NCBI RefSeq assembly: GCF_001701045.1
Contig: NZ_CP016757.1
Coordinates: forward strand, 2,039,501 to 2,103,500
Source of the DNA: Cloacibacillus porcorum
Lineage (GTDB): Bacteria > Synergistota > Synergistia > Synergistales > Synergistaceae
DNA length: 64,000 bases
Direction: 5' to 3'
The position numbers were made by a program, and so were the translations under genes. Below the pieces are notes generated by a model. The model ran no database searches. It worked only from the letters and a program-made list of their open reading frames with translations, and had not been told where the DNA came from. The first letter of the stretch is position 1. Each line of letters begins with the position of its first letter. Below, in pieces: positions 24,080-37,410 of this stretch.

Positions 24080-25360
24080 CTATCTGAGCCCGCCGACAGT
24101 TGCTTCGACGGCTTTCAAAACTTCACCGCTCGTAATGAAACGGTCCGCCTCGTTCATATCCGGCGAGACAAAGCGGTTCTCGGTCATCATCGCAATCTTT
24201 TCGCGCACCTTATCTTTAGCGGCCGCCGTTCCTAGGCCAAATGAGAGCTCAGGGAGCCTCTCTTTGACGATATCCATTCCCTGGCAGGCCATCAGCAGCT
24301 CTATCGCCATCACTTTGGACAAAAGCGGCAGCGCCCGCAGCATCTTGCAGGCCGCGTAATAGGCGGCGCATTCGCCGGGGGCCTTTACGACTGCGCTGGG
24401 CAGCACAAGCAGCTTCAGCTCGGCGACCAAAGCCGCCTGGTTCGACTGCACCACGGGGAAGCCGTGGTTAAGCCCCGTAGCGCCGTGAGTGAGGTTCATC
24501 GGCAGGCCGTACGAAAGACGGCTGTCGTTGAGCCGGAAGGTGCGGCGTTCGCAGATGTGCGCCAGATCGGCAAGGGCCGTCTCCAGGCCGTCAAGCGCGT
24601 ATTCGGCGCCGTAACCGCTGCCGCCCTCCAATATCGCCCTCTCCACCACATCTTCGGCAAAGTAGCAGACGTCTCTAGCGCCGCCGTGCGTCTGCGGCGT
24701 GGCGCGGACGCAGATCGCGTCCTGCACGCGCGGATGGGTATCATAGCCGAAGGCATAGCGCCCCTCGTCCGTGGTCATCCGGCTGCCATCGACAAGACGG
24801 CGCACATTCGACGCGCAGTCTATCTGCCCAGGGAAGGGACGCGCGACAGAAGAGAGACGGTCGTCGAAGGCTCCAAGCTCGCCGCGGATCGCCTCGAGGT
24901 TGAGAGCCACGGCGATGTCCGCAACTTTCATATACTCATGGGCCTTGGATACGGCATACCACGCGATGCCGTTTACCACGCAGCGGCTCTTCGCGACAAA
25001 CTCCCAATCTTCGGGGAGAGCGCCCACAGACGACAGATGTCCGAAGAGCTCCGCCAGCAGCAGCTCCTCGGAGTTTGTCTCGTAGTGGAGCGACGGCGAG
25101 TCATCCGCGCACAGCATCTTTTCCAGCGCGGAGGCCAGTCTGTTTTCTTTGCATATAAGAGTTTCAAAATAAAGAAGAGATATGACGCGCTTCGCCGCCT
25201 CAAGCGGCAGTACGGAACAGGAAAGATCAAGCATCTTCTTCGCTTCGCTGAACGAGAATCCCTCGGCCATGCGGCGCGGAGGCCGAGATTTCGCCGCTGC
25301 CTGCCGTACGGACTCCGGCGTAAATCCGGAAGATACGATCGTTTCAAGACAATTTTGCAT
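24080..25360 (-). CDS. HAL/PAL-like lyase, beta component (copy 2)
   Basis: A 426-aa paralog of the protein at 3509, about 15 residues longer at the N-terminus. It has NLEAIRGELGAFD, ARPFPGQIDCASNVRR, RVQDAICVRATPQTHGG, CERRTFRLNDSRLSYG and LNHGFPVVQSNQAA in the same order as beta-1. TSERR of beta-1 is ICERR here. As in beta-1, the Tyr loop, MIO loop, DNP and QEDHV segments are absent and supplied by alpha. It is the first gene of the 13-kb minus-strand run and is divergent from the second BTAD regulator. The ATG has AGGGGGAC upstream. Confidence 0.8.
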   Translation of the reverse strand: MQNCLETIVSSGFTPESVRQAAAKSRPPRRMAEGFSFSEAKKMLDLSCSVLPLEAAKRVISLLYFETLICKENRLASALEKMLCADDSPSLHYETNSEELLLAELFGHLSSVGALPEDWEFVAKSRCVVNGIAWYAVSKAHEYMKVADIAVALNLEAIRGELGAFDDRLSSVARPFPGQIDCASNVRRLVDGSRMTTDEGRYAFGYDTHPRVQDAICVRATPQTHGGARDVCYFAEDVVERAILEGGSGYGAEYALDGLETALADLAHICERRTFRLNDSRLSYGLPMNLTHGATGLNHGFPVVQSNQAALVAELKLLVLPSAVVKAPGECAAYYAACKMLRALPLLSKVMAIELLMACQGMDIVKERLPELSFGLGTAAAKDKVREKIAMMTENRFVSPDMNEADRFITSGEVLKAVEATVGGLR

Positions 25361-25622
25361 AGCAGTGTCCCCCTTTTATAGATCCCGCCGCCCTCCGCCG
25401 CGGCAGAGCCGAAAACGGAAACAACGACGGGGCAAACTCTATTTTTAATTAAACTTCGGCTGAATTTACACACTTTTCTGTCCGTTTACATTCTACTCCG
25501 GCCCCGTCAATCAAACGTCAAAGTTTTATAAAAATATATAAGGACGTACGGCATACGTTTTTACGTCATACTATTATCCTGATATAATCTAAATAATTGC
25601 GGAAACGGAAGAGGGCGAAGAT
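25361..25622. promoter_or_regulatory. Divergent control region of the catabolic operon and regulator 2
   Basis: A 262-bp gap. For the rightward regulator a good candidate promoter is TTTACG (25560-25565), 17 bp, then TATAAT (25583-25588). Just upstream, 25541-25568 holds overlapping ACGTA/TACGT elements (GGACGTACGGCATACGTTTTTACGTCAT) with dyad symmetry that could be an operator. AT-rich stretches (TTTTTAATTAAA near 25441) could serve the leftward operon. No element is obviously shared with the gap at 4745-5048. Confidence 0.5.
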
Positions 25623-28592
25623 GTGAAATTAAAGATATCGCTGCTTGGAAACAGTTTGATCGAATATGAGGGAAAAAGGATTGCGTTCAAGCTCCACAAG
25701 GCGGAGGCATTACTGTACTATATCGCGCTGAACAAAGAGGTGACACGCGACGAACTGAAGGCCGTATTCTGGTACGATAAAAACGAGTCACAGGCCTCGG
25801 CAAACCTCAGAAACGCCCTCTATCTTATAAACAACATCATGCCGGAGGCGCTCGACGTAGACCGGAGAACCGTTACGATCCGCCCCTTCGACGACGATAT
25901 AAGAGGTCTCGGCGCCGTCACCGACCCTAAGATACCAATTCCCTCCGCCGTCTACGCCGCTCCGCTTAAAGGTTTATCGTCACTGAATTCCCCCGCTTTC
26001 AGCGAATGGCTGGAGGCCGCTAGAGGCAAGATCAGGGAGGGACTCATCGAGCTGATAAAGAAACGCATTGAGGCGGCCTATGAGGCGCAGAACAACGAAG
26101 CGCTCGGCGAATCGCTGGCCGCCCTCCTCAGACTGGACCCCTTCGACGAGGACTCCGTGCTTGAGCTGATGGAGCTCTATTCAAATATGGGTCAGGACAG
26201 GCGCGCCGCGGAGCTGTTCCAGAGTTATTCGTCACTGCTCAGCTCAAAGCTGGCAATCGCCCCCTCGGAGAGGGCAAAGAAATTTTACGCGAAGATCGTC
26301 GGACGCCGCGGCAAAAAAGAGGGGCAGCAAAGATTCTGGTGCCGTGAGCGGGAGCTTGCGCTGCTCTCGGAGAAACTCGCCGACGCCGCCCCCTGCCTGC
26401 TTTTCATACACGGCGAGGCCGGTATTGGAAAATCAACGCTCATAAACGAGCTTCTCTCAACGACGCCAGCGGATGATATCTCCCTGCTCTCCACCAAAGC
26501 CACGGCCATCGGCGGTAACTACGCCTATTCCTCGTGGAACAACATCCTCCGGGAGCTGCGCCTCCTTCTGGACAGGGAGGGGGCCGCGCCCGACAAGAGG
26601 ACCGCCTCGATGCTGGCGGGGATATCGCCAGGATTCATAAAAGACGAAGGGCTCTCCTTCAACGCCGATATCTCAAGTATGACGGAGATAAACCCCGTCG
26701 CGCTCGGCGCGATGATCGCCGACCTCGTTGCCGTTATTGCTAAAAACAGACCAGTAGTGATGGTCTTCGAGGACATCCACTGGTTTGATACGCGCTCCAT
26801 CGAACTCCTCTGCGCCTTTCTCTCCTGCGCGCCGCGGGCGGATATAATCATCTCCGGACGTCCGGAGTCCGCACGGATGACGATGGCGATGCTCCGGCAG
26901 GCAAAGAGCGGACGCGCGATCACCGAGGTGGAGCTGACGCCCTTCCGCGACGAAGAGATAATATATATAAGCCGCAGCCTGCTTCCCGAGAGCACGATCC
27001 GTGAGCGCGGCCTTTCGTATTTTGTCCGCGAAAGCGAGGGCGTGCCGCTCATGCTCTTTGAGATACTGCGTACTCTGAGGGAAAACCCCGGCTCCGACTG
27101 CACGAAGGGGCTTGGAGGCCTCATAATCGAGCGCATGGGCGAGCTGGACCAACGCGAGCGCGACGTGCTGAACGCAGTCGCCGTATGCGTCGGCGGAACA
27201 TCGGAGATCATCTCCGAGATAACGCTGATACCGATAGAAGAGACATTGGCCGCCGCAGAGCTGCTCATCTCCAAAGGCCTCATCCGCGAACGTGAGGGGT
27301 CCGGCGGCGCCGTCTGGGAATTTACCCATCTCAAACTGCGTGAATGCGTCTACGACTCTATCCCCGCGGCGCGGCGCCGCGAGCTCCACCGACGCGCCGC
27401 CGCCGCGCTCAACAAGAGATATCTGCCTCAGCACTGGGACCCCGCGCTCAGCGCGATGCTGAGCCACCATTACGCGAAGGCGGGAGAGCGGGTGCTGGAG
27501 CTGAAACAATACCTGCGTGAGCTTATCTTCGACATCACGCTCAATCACGACCTCTTTCCTATGCTCTCCGACCGCCTGTTCCTCTCATGCTCCATACCCT
27601 TCAGCAGCCGCGAAGAGACGGACAAGAAGGTGGAACATGCGATCTCCATATTGGACGAGCTGAGAGGTTCCGAGGCGCTCACCGAGAGGGAATACGCACA
27701 GCTGGAGGCATCATGCTTCGAACTGGCCGGCGGTTACCGCATCAGCTGGGGAGAGTACACCGGCGCTAAGCTCTATACGGACGAGGCGATACATATCTCA
27801 AAACAGTACGGCTTTACCGAGACTCACATACACTGCCTCAAACATTACGCCTATATGTACCTCCAGATCGAAGAGGCGGATAAACTGATAAAGGTTTCCC
27901 GCGAATTGCTGCGCCTCGCCAAGGAGGCCCCTGCGCCGCACTATTTCGCCACGGCGGTGCGTTTCATCGGCATGGGGTACATGATGAGGGGAAATTACGC
28001 GGCGGCGGAAAAGATATTCCTTCACTCCGTCAAGCTCTTTGAGCAGATGCAGCTGACCGGCAGGAGATACACCCTCGGAATGCTTGTCGCCAAATGCTAC
28101 CTCGGGGAGATCTACGAGCGAACCGGCGACCTGGAGCGGGCGGCGGCGCAGCTCTCCGAATGTACGCGGCAGTGCGAGGCGATGAATCTTTATTGGGGAA
28201 GAAGCTACTTTCACACCACCGCCGCAAACATCGCGCTTGACGCGGGAAATATGGAGGGGCTCTTCTCCCACATAGACCGGGCGGCGGCCCTCTTTGAAAG
28301 CTGCCGCGGCGGCCGCTGCGGATCGATACTGTACAGCACCAAGGCCATCGCAGACGCGGAGCGCGGCGATTTTGAGGGCGCTCGCAAGGCGCTTGAGAAC
28401 TCGGAGCTGCTTCTGCGCCTTATCGCAAAGCGCGACTGGATCGCCGCCCATAACCTGGCTAAGGCCTGGACGGCGCGTCTGAGCGGCGGGGATTTTTCCG
28501 GCGACGCCATGACGGCGGCAAAGCAGTACGGGGAGAACGGTTTCCCGCTGCGCGCCGACTGGATAAGAAAAAAGTTCGGCCTCGGCGGGTAA
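25623..28592 (+). CDS. BTAD-AAA-TPR transcriptional regulator (copy 2)
   Basis: A 989-aa paralog of the regulator at 5049. An N-terminal winged helix (FKLHKAEALLYYIAL; SANLRNALYLINNIM) and a BTAD domain extend to about residue 230. An ATPase follows with Walker A GEAGIGKS (264-271) and Walker B VFEDIHWFD (acidic pair 383-384). C-terminal TPR-like helices complete it. The GTG start is preceded by GAGGGCGAAG. It is divergent from the lyase-Mo-BCCT operon, mirroring regulator 1 with lyase pair 1, and probably activates that operon in response to substrate or nucleotide state. The two regulators may cross-regulate. Confidence 0.85.
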   Translation: MKLKISLLGNSLIEYEGKRIAFKLHKAEALLYYIALNKEVTRDELKAVFWYDKNESQASANLRNALYLINNIMPEALDVDRRTVTIRPFDDDIRGLGAVTDPKIPIPSAVYAAPLKGLSSLNSPAFSEWLEAARGKIREGLIELIKKRIEAAYEAQNNEALGESLAALLRLDPFDEDSVLELMELYSNMGQDRRAAELFQSYSSLLSSKLAIAPSERAKKFYAKIVGRRGKKEGQQRFWCRERELALLSEKLADAAPCLLFIHGEAGIGKSTLINELLSTTPADDISLLSTKATAIGGNYAYSSWNNILRELRLLLDREGAAPDKRTASMLAGISPGFIKDEGLSFNADISSMTEINPVALGAMIADLVAVIAKNRPVVMVFEDIHWFDTRSIELLCAFLSCAPRADIIISGRPESARMTMAMLRQAKSGRAITEVELTPFRDEEIIYISRSLLPESTIRERGLSYFVRESEGVPLMLFEILRTLRENPGSDCTKGLGGLIIERMGELDQRERDVLNAVAVCVGGTSEIISEITLIPIEETLAAAELLISKGLIREREGSGGAVWEFTHLKLRECVYDSIPAARRRELHRRAAAALNKRYLPQHWDPALSAMLSHHYAKAGERVLELKQYLRELIFDITLNHDLFPMLSDRLFLSCSIPFSSREETDKKVEHAISILDELRGSEALTEREYAQLEASCFELAGGYRISWGEYTGAKLYTDEAIHISKQYGFTETHIHCLKHYAYMYLQIEEADKLIKVSRELLRLAKEAPAPHYFATAVRFIGMGYMMRGNYAAAEKIFLHSVKLFEQMQLTGRRYTLGMLVAKCYLGEIYERTGDLERAAAQLSECTRQCEAMNLYWGRSYFHTTAANIALDAGNMEGLFSHIDRAAALFESCRGGRCGSILYSTKAIADAERGDFEGARKALENSELLLRLIAKRDWIAAHNLAKAWTARLSGGDFSGDAMTAAKQYGENGFPLRADWIRKKFGLGG

Positions 28593-28612
28593 GATAAAGG
28601 CAACATTTAAAA

Positions 28613-28644
28613 AGCGGGCCGTCCCAATCCAGGGACGGCCCGCT
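28613..28644. terminator. Strong bidirectional terminator
   Basis: A perfect 13-bp stem AGCGGGCCGTCCC/GGGACGGCCCGCT with a 6-nt loop. It is flanked by A- and T-rich sequence and lies between the convergent regulator 2 and guaB. Confidence 0.85.
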
Positions 28645-28662
28645 TTCGTTATCTTTAAAAAT

Positions 28663-31358
<2,696 letters not shown>

Positions 31359-31361
31359 CGG

Positions 31362-32510
31362 CTAAGGGTGGATACGGCCAAAGACCATCCTGCCGGCCGA
31401 GGTCTGCAGCATGGAGGTTACCGTGACCTTCACGCGCTCGCCGACGTGGCGGTAGCCGTCTTCCACGACAAGCATCGTGCCGTCGTCAAGATAGCCGATG
31501 CCCTGATGGTTTTCCTTGCCGAGGCGGATGATATCTATCTCGACCTTCTCGCCGGGAAGCAGCATCGGTTTCAGGGAATTAGCAAGATCGTTGACGTTTA
31601 GCACGTCGACGCCCTCTATCTGAGCCACCTGGTTAAGGTTGTAGTCCGTGGTTATGACTTTGCCGTTCAGCTGACGCGCGAGTACGACAAGCGCCTCGTC
31701 GACCTTGTCGCGTCCGAGGTCACGCAGCGACATCTCCGGTATCTCGATCGTCAGCCCCTTTACCTTTTGAAGTTCGGTGACGACGGAGAGCCCGCGGCGT
31801 CCGCGCGTACGGCGCAGCGAATCGGTGGAATCGGCGACCCCCTGCAGCTCCGCGAGTATAAAGCGCGGCAGCACTATCGTCCCCTCCAGGAATCCTGTCT
31901 GGGCGACATCGAGAATACGCCCGTCGATTATCGCGCTGGTGTCGAGCACCTTCGGATAGGAGACGACCGCCTGCGGTCCGACGATATCCTCGATCACCCC
32001 GTCGACGCCCTTTTTCTTAGAACGCGTAAGCTTCGACTTGAGATCGATGTTCGTCAGCATATTCCAGAAATCGTCTCCGCGTTTGGCGAAGAAGCGCAGC
32101 CCCCAATAGCCAAGGGCCACGTTGAGAAGCACGGCGATATAGACGCCGACACCTCCGGGGATCTTCGCGAGGGGTATCGCGATCAGGTTTGCCAGAAGCA
32201 GCCCCAGTATCAGCCCTATCATGCTTACGATCAGATCCGACACACTTACATTCTGTATTTTGGATTCGAAAAACTGTCCGAATTTTATTAATGCCCACCA
32301 GAACAAAGGTGCAAGAATAAAGCCGCAAGCTGCTGACAACAGTACGATAAAAACGCTGGTCCCTATCGGGTGGATAAGGGACATCGAGGGCCACCAGTTT
32401 TCCTTGAGTATCAGCAGAGAAAACTGATAGCCGGCCGCGCCGCATATGAAAACCATTACCGCGGTGACCAGTCTTTTCATCACTTTTGAAAGTTCCATGT
32501 CATGACGCAT
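31362..32510 (-). CDS. PIN-TRAM domain membrane protein (YacL family)
   Basis: A 382-aa protein with about four N-terminal transmembrane helices (residues 10-145), a PIN nuclease-like domain (KVLDTSAIIDGR with the first acidic residues, DEALVVLA, ITTDYNLN) and a C-terminal TRAM RNA-binding domain (GYLDDGTMLVVEDG, VTSMLQTSAGRM). Family members are predicted membrane-bound RNases; the physiological target is not established. The ATG at 32510 is preceded by GAGGAGG. The next gene, ispDF, follows within 3 bp. Confidence 0.9.
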   Translation of the reverse strand: MRHDMELSKVMKRLVTAVMVFICGAAGYQFSLLILKENWWPSMSLIHPIGTSVFIVLLSAACGFILAPLFWWALIKFGQFFESKIQNVSVSDLIVSMIGLILGLLLANLIAIPLAKIPGGVGVYIAVLLNVALGYWGLRFFAKRGDDFWNMLTNIDLKSKLTRSKKKGVDGVIEDIVGPQAVVSYPKVLDTSAIIDGRILDVAQTGFLEGTIVLPRFILAELQGVADSTDSLRRTRGRRGLSVVTELQKVKGLTIEIPEMSLRDLGRDKVDEALVVLARQLNGKVITTDYNLNQVAQIEGVDVLNVNDLANSLKPMLLPGEKVEIDIIRLGKENHQGIGYLDDGTMLVVEDGYRHVGERVKVTVTSMLQTSAGRMVFGRIHP

Positions 32511-32583
32511 TTCTTTTTCCTCCTCTCTAAAAATTTCCTCAGTCCGTTATTGCGCGAAACATACTCACACTGTCTTTGCGAAA

Positions 32584-33183
32584 TCAGCTCATCTCCTTTC
32601 TGGACTCCATAGCCATATGCAGCGTTACACGGTCCGCGAAACCGATGCTGCCGCCCACGGGAAGCCCGTAGGAGAGGCGGGATATCTTCACCGGCAGCCC
32701 CTCAAGCGCCTCCTGTATCGCGTAGGCCGTGAGGTCTCCCTCTATACGCGGGGCGGTGGCGAGGATTATCTCCTCTATTCCGCCCTCCTCGACACGCTGC
32801 CGCATGCGTTCAATACTCTCCTCCGGTATCTCCTCGTCGTCAAGCGGCGAAAGCCTGCCGCCGAGAACATGATATATACCGTTGAAGATTCCCGCCTGCT
32901 CCATCGCGACGCAGTCTTCTTCGCTTTCCACTATGCAGAGCAGCTTCCTGTTCCGTATCGGGTCGGTACAGATGGGACAGGGGTCAACATCAGTGATCGC
33001 GCCGCAGACGCTGCAGCGGCGGATGTTTTCCGTCAGCGCGATGACCGCGTTACCAAAATCTTTTATCTGCCCAGGCTCCTGCCTGAGCAGATGAAAGACC
33101 ATCCGGCGCGCCGTCTTTTCACCGACGCCCGGCAGTTTGCTCCACTGTTTTATCAGTTTCTGAACGGGACCTGGGAGAGACAA
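32584..33183 (-). CDS. recR: Recombination mediator RecR
   Basis: A 199-aa protein for RecFOR-dependent loading of RecA at gaps. It has the helix-hairpin-helix start LPGVGEKTARRMVFHLL, the zinc finger CSVCGAITDVDPCPIC, a TOPRIM domain (LCIVESEEDCVAMEQ) and the C-terminal SRLSYGLPVGGSIGFAD Walker-B-like block. Length is standard. It follows ybaB by 9 bp in the conserved ybaB-recR arrangement. Confidence 0.97.
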   Translation of the reverse strand: MSLPGPVQKLIKQWSKLPGVGEKTARRMVFHLLRQEPGQIKDFGNAVIALTENIRRCSVCGAITDVDPCPICTDPIRNRKLLCIVESEEDCVAMEQAGIFNGIYHVLGGRLSPLDDEEIPEESIERMRQRVEEGGIEEIILATAPRIEGDLTAYAIQEALEGLPVKISRLSYGLPVGGSIGFADRVTLHMAMESRKEMS

Positions 33184-33192
33184 TTACGGCCT

Positions 33193-33504
33193 CTACATAA
33201 GTCCGGGTAAGCCGCCCATACCGCCGGTCACAGAGTTCATCTTGTCGTTCGAGAGCTCCTTCGATTTCGAGATCGCCTCTTTGACGGCGCCAAGCACGAG
33301 ATCCTCGAGCATCTCCACGTCGTCGGGATTCACAACCTCTTTATCTATCGTAATGGAAAGGATGTCGCCGTGGCCGTTGGCCGTCGCCTTCACGGCGCCG
33401 CCGCCTGCCGCGCCCTCAAGAACCGCGTTCTGCAGCTCCTCCTGCGCCAGCGCCATCTGCGCCTGCATTCTCTGAGCCTGTTTGATTATCTTATCCATCT
33501 TCAT
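33193..33504 (-). CDS. ybaB: YbaB/EbfC nucleoid-associated protein
   Basis: A 103-aa small basic/acidic DNA-binding protein. It has the family pattern MDKIIKQAQRMQAQMALAQEEL at the N-terminus, GGGAVKATANGHGDI in the middle, and a Gly/Met-rich C-terminus. It forms dimers that bind and bridge DNA. It is paired with recR as in many genomes; dnaX, the usual third member, is not in the window. Confidence 0.95.
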   Translation of the reverse strand: MKMDKIIKQAQRMQAQMALAQEELQNAVLEGAAGGGAVKATANGHGDILSITIDKEVVNPDDVEMLEDLVLGAVKEAISKSKELSNDKMNSVTGGMGGLPGLM

Positions 33505-33570
33505 TTACAGATCAATCCTTTCAATTTCTACTATAAAATAGCACACTTTATCGCTAAATTCTCGGATAAA

Positions 33571-35322
33571 CTACTTATCGACCTTAATATCGTCATTTTT
33601 ATAGCTGTCGATATGCAGATATGTCAGAACAAGATACCAGACGAAGAGCGGCAGCTTTGTAAGCCTGCGCCAGCGCCACGGCTCCTGTATCACGCGGTAG
33701 AGCCACTCCATGCCGACCTTCTGCCATATCTTCGGCGCACGCGTCAGCCTGCCGGAGATGACGTCCATGCTGCCGCCTATTCCCATACCGACGACAGCGC
33801 CGGTCTTTCCGAGGTACTCCTCAAGCCAGTATTCCTGCTTCGGCACGCCGAGTCCCACAAAAAGTATATCCGTCTCCGCTCTGCGTATCGCGGCGCATAT
33901 CTCATCCGTATCTTCGGGCTTGAAGAAGCCGTCGCAGGTACCGGAGACCGTAAGGCCGGGGAACTTCTCCGCCAGCCTCTCAGCCGCCGTTTCGGCGACT
34001 CCGGGCGCGCCTCCGAGCATCCAGACGCGCCAGCCCTCGTAGGCGGCGCGGCGGCAAAGATGTTCGGTGAATTCTACACCGGGGATGCGTTCCTGTATAG
34101 GGGTCCCGATAAGCTTAAGCGCGCCGATTAGCCCCGCGCCGTCCGGCAGGACAAGCCCCGCGCCGCGCACTATGCGCCGGTAGTTTTCGTCTGTGCGGCT
34201 GCGCAGCGCCGCGAGCGCGTCGGGGGTAACGATGATATGCGGCGTACGTTCGGTCTTTATCCAGTGCTGAACCTTAGTAAGAGCGTAGTTGAGCGAGATG
34301 TTGTCGACGGTGACTCCCCAGAGTCCCGGCTTCCGGCACTCGCCGTTCATCTTCGCCCGCTTGTATTTAAATGTGTATACCACCCAGATCACCCCGGATA
34401 CGCCGCCGACGGCGGCCAGAAGATAGAGAAAGTCAGGCATCCCAAGCTGGATCGCGGAGACGAGACAGCCAAGGACGGCGCAGACCGTGACGACGAGATA
34501 TATCGCGACCGGGTGCGTATGGCCGCGCGTGATGAGCTTTCGGTAAAGAATGAGGTTGCCGGTAGGCCGCGGAGAGAGGGCGGCGCTGATAACCCCCATA
34601 GAAGTCTCCGTTATCGGAAGGGCGAAAAAGCCCAGCGGCAGCAGCGCAAGGGTATAAAAGGTTATCCCCTTGCTGACGCCGAGGATCGAGAGCCCCGCGA
34701 AGAGCGTACCCCAAAGCCCAGTAAGCGGCTCGGTGAGCCGGCGATAGGCGTAGATGTGGCGGCTCCAGAATACAAGCAGCAGCACAAGCCCGATCATACA
34801 GATCTGCGAGGCGTCGTGAAGGCTCTGCGAAGAGGAGAGGATGACCACAGAGATCATCGTCCAGCTTACGGTGAGCAGCAGGCCGCAGAGCCCCGGTATC
34901 TCGTCGATCTCCTGGAAGAAGATGGGAAATATCCCCACCCAGAGGGTGCTGATGGCGACCGAGGCGAAGTACGAGAGGTAATAGTATTCTCCGTTAGCAA
35001 ATTCAATAAAGGCGATGCGCGGTCCGAAGAGAGAAAAGACGAGGCCTACGAGAAAATAGAGGAAGCGCAGATTTTTGCCCTTCGTCGCCCGCTGGCAGAA
35101 TCCGATGCAGGCCGAGGCGACGCCGGCGGCGACGGTAATGCGCAGCGGGCCGTCAGGCATCCAGATGCCGCAGAGAGCCCACGCACCTACCAGCGTTATA
35201 TCTTTCAGATAGTAGTATTGGTCGCTTTCAAGGTATTTTTTAAAAAACTTCTGTATCGAGATACAGATCAATGCGACCATCGCGACCATGATCACCGTTG
35301 TCCCATATGAGCTGTTAAACAT
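33571..35322 (-). CDS. Membrane domain (degenerate WecA/MraY-like) fused to a WecG/TagA/CpsF glycosyltransferase
   Basis: A 583-aa protein. Residues 1 to about 320 hold roughly ten hydrophobic segments. Residues 205-285 read LSILGVSKG...LPLGFFALPITETSMGV...RKLITRGHTHPVAIYLV, which I align by eye with the WecA/MraY end (LPILDTLFAI...HHRLLRLGLSH). The catalytic Asp pairs and HxHHH loop of those enzymes are not visible, so this half is probably inactive as a transferase. Residues about 335-575 are a TagA/WecG domain with VTPDAL, the catalytic LPDGAGL (Asp394), MLGGAPGVAE and FVGLGVPKQE. The TagA part should add a second amino sugar to an undecaprenyl-linked sugar. The fusion would place it beside its lipid acceptor at the membrane. 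Confidence 0.8.
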   Translation of the reverse strand: MFNSSYGTTVIMVAMVALICISIQKFFKKYLESDQYYYLKDITLVGAWALCGIWMPDGPLRITVAAGVASACIGFCQRATKGKNLRFLYFLVGLVFSLFGPRIAFIEFANGEYYYLSYFASVAISTLWVGIFPIFFQEIDEIPGLCGLLLTVSWTMISVVILSSSQSLHDASQICMIGLVLLLVFWSRHIYAYRRLTEPLTGLWGTLFAGLSILGVSKGITFYTLALLPLGFFALPITETSMGVISAALSPRPTGNLILYRKLITRGHTHPVAIYLVVTVCAVLGCLVSAIQLGMPDFLYLLAAVGGVSGVIWVVYTFKYKRAKMNGECRKPGLWGVTVDNISLNYALTKVQHWIKTERTPHIIVTPDALAALRSRTDENYRRIVRGAGLVLPDGAGLIGALKLIGTPIQERIPGVEFTEHLCRRAAYEGWRVWMLGGAPGVAETAAERLAEKFPGLTVSGTCDGFFKPEDTDEICAAIRRAETDILFVGLGVPKQEYWLEEYLGKTGAVVGMGIGGSMDVISGRLTRAPKIWQKVGMEWLYRVIQEPWRWRRLTKLPLFVWYLVLTYLHIDSYKNDDIKVDK

Positions 35323-35520
35323 AATAAAGCCCTGCTCCCGTCACATAAAAAATAAAGCCGTCATAACCATAATAAAAAGCCAATAAAAACCATATACACA
35401 ACTCTCAGCCGTACTGATTATGGCTGAGGAATAATTTACCGCATTCACCGCACAGGGAAGGACAATTACATCAGTCGTCCCCATAACCGGCGTGCTTCCG
35501 TATATCGTATCATAAAACAG

Positions 35521-35555
35521 AGAAGCCGCAAGATAAAATTTCTCCCGCGGCCTCT
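35521..35555 (-). terminator. Terminator after serS
   Basis: AGAAGCCGC (35521-35529) pairs with GCGGCCTCT (35547-35555) with one wobble. On the minus strand it is followed by TCTGTTTTA. The rest of 35323-35520 shows only a 7-bp stem CTCAGCC/GGCTGAG (about 35406-35430) and AT-rich sequence near 35340-35390 that could carry the promoter of the fusion gene. Confidence 0.5.
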
Positions 35556-35579
35556 TTTGCTGATCATTTTATTTTAGCG

Positions 35580-37339
<1,760 letters not shown>

Positions 37340-37410
37340 TAAAAATTCCTCCCGTAAAAAATATTTTTATTAAAATTTATTAAATTCTCCGCCCGCCGGT
37401 GGGCGGCGGA

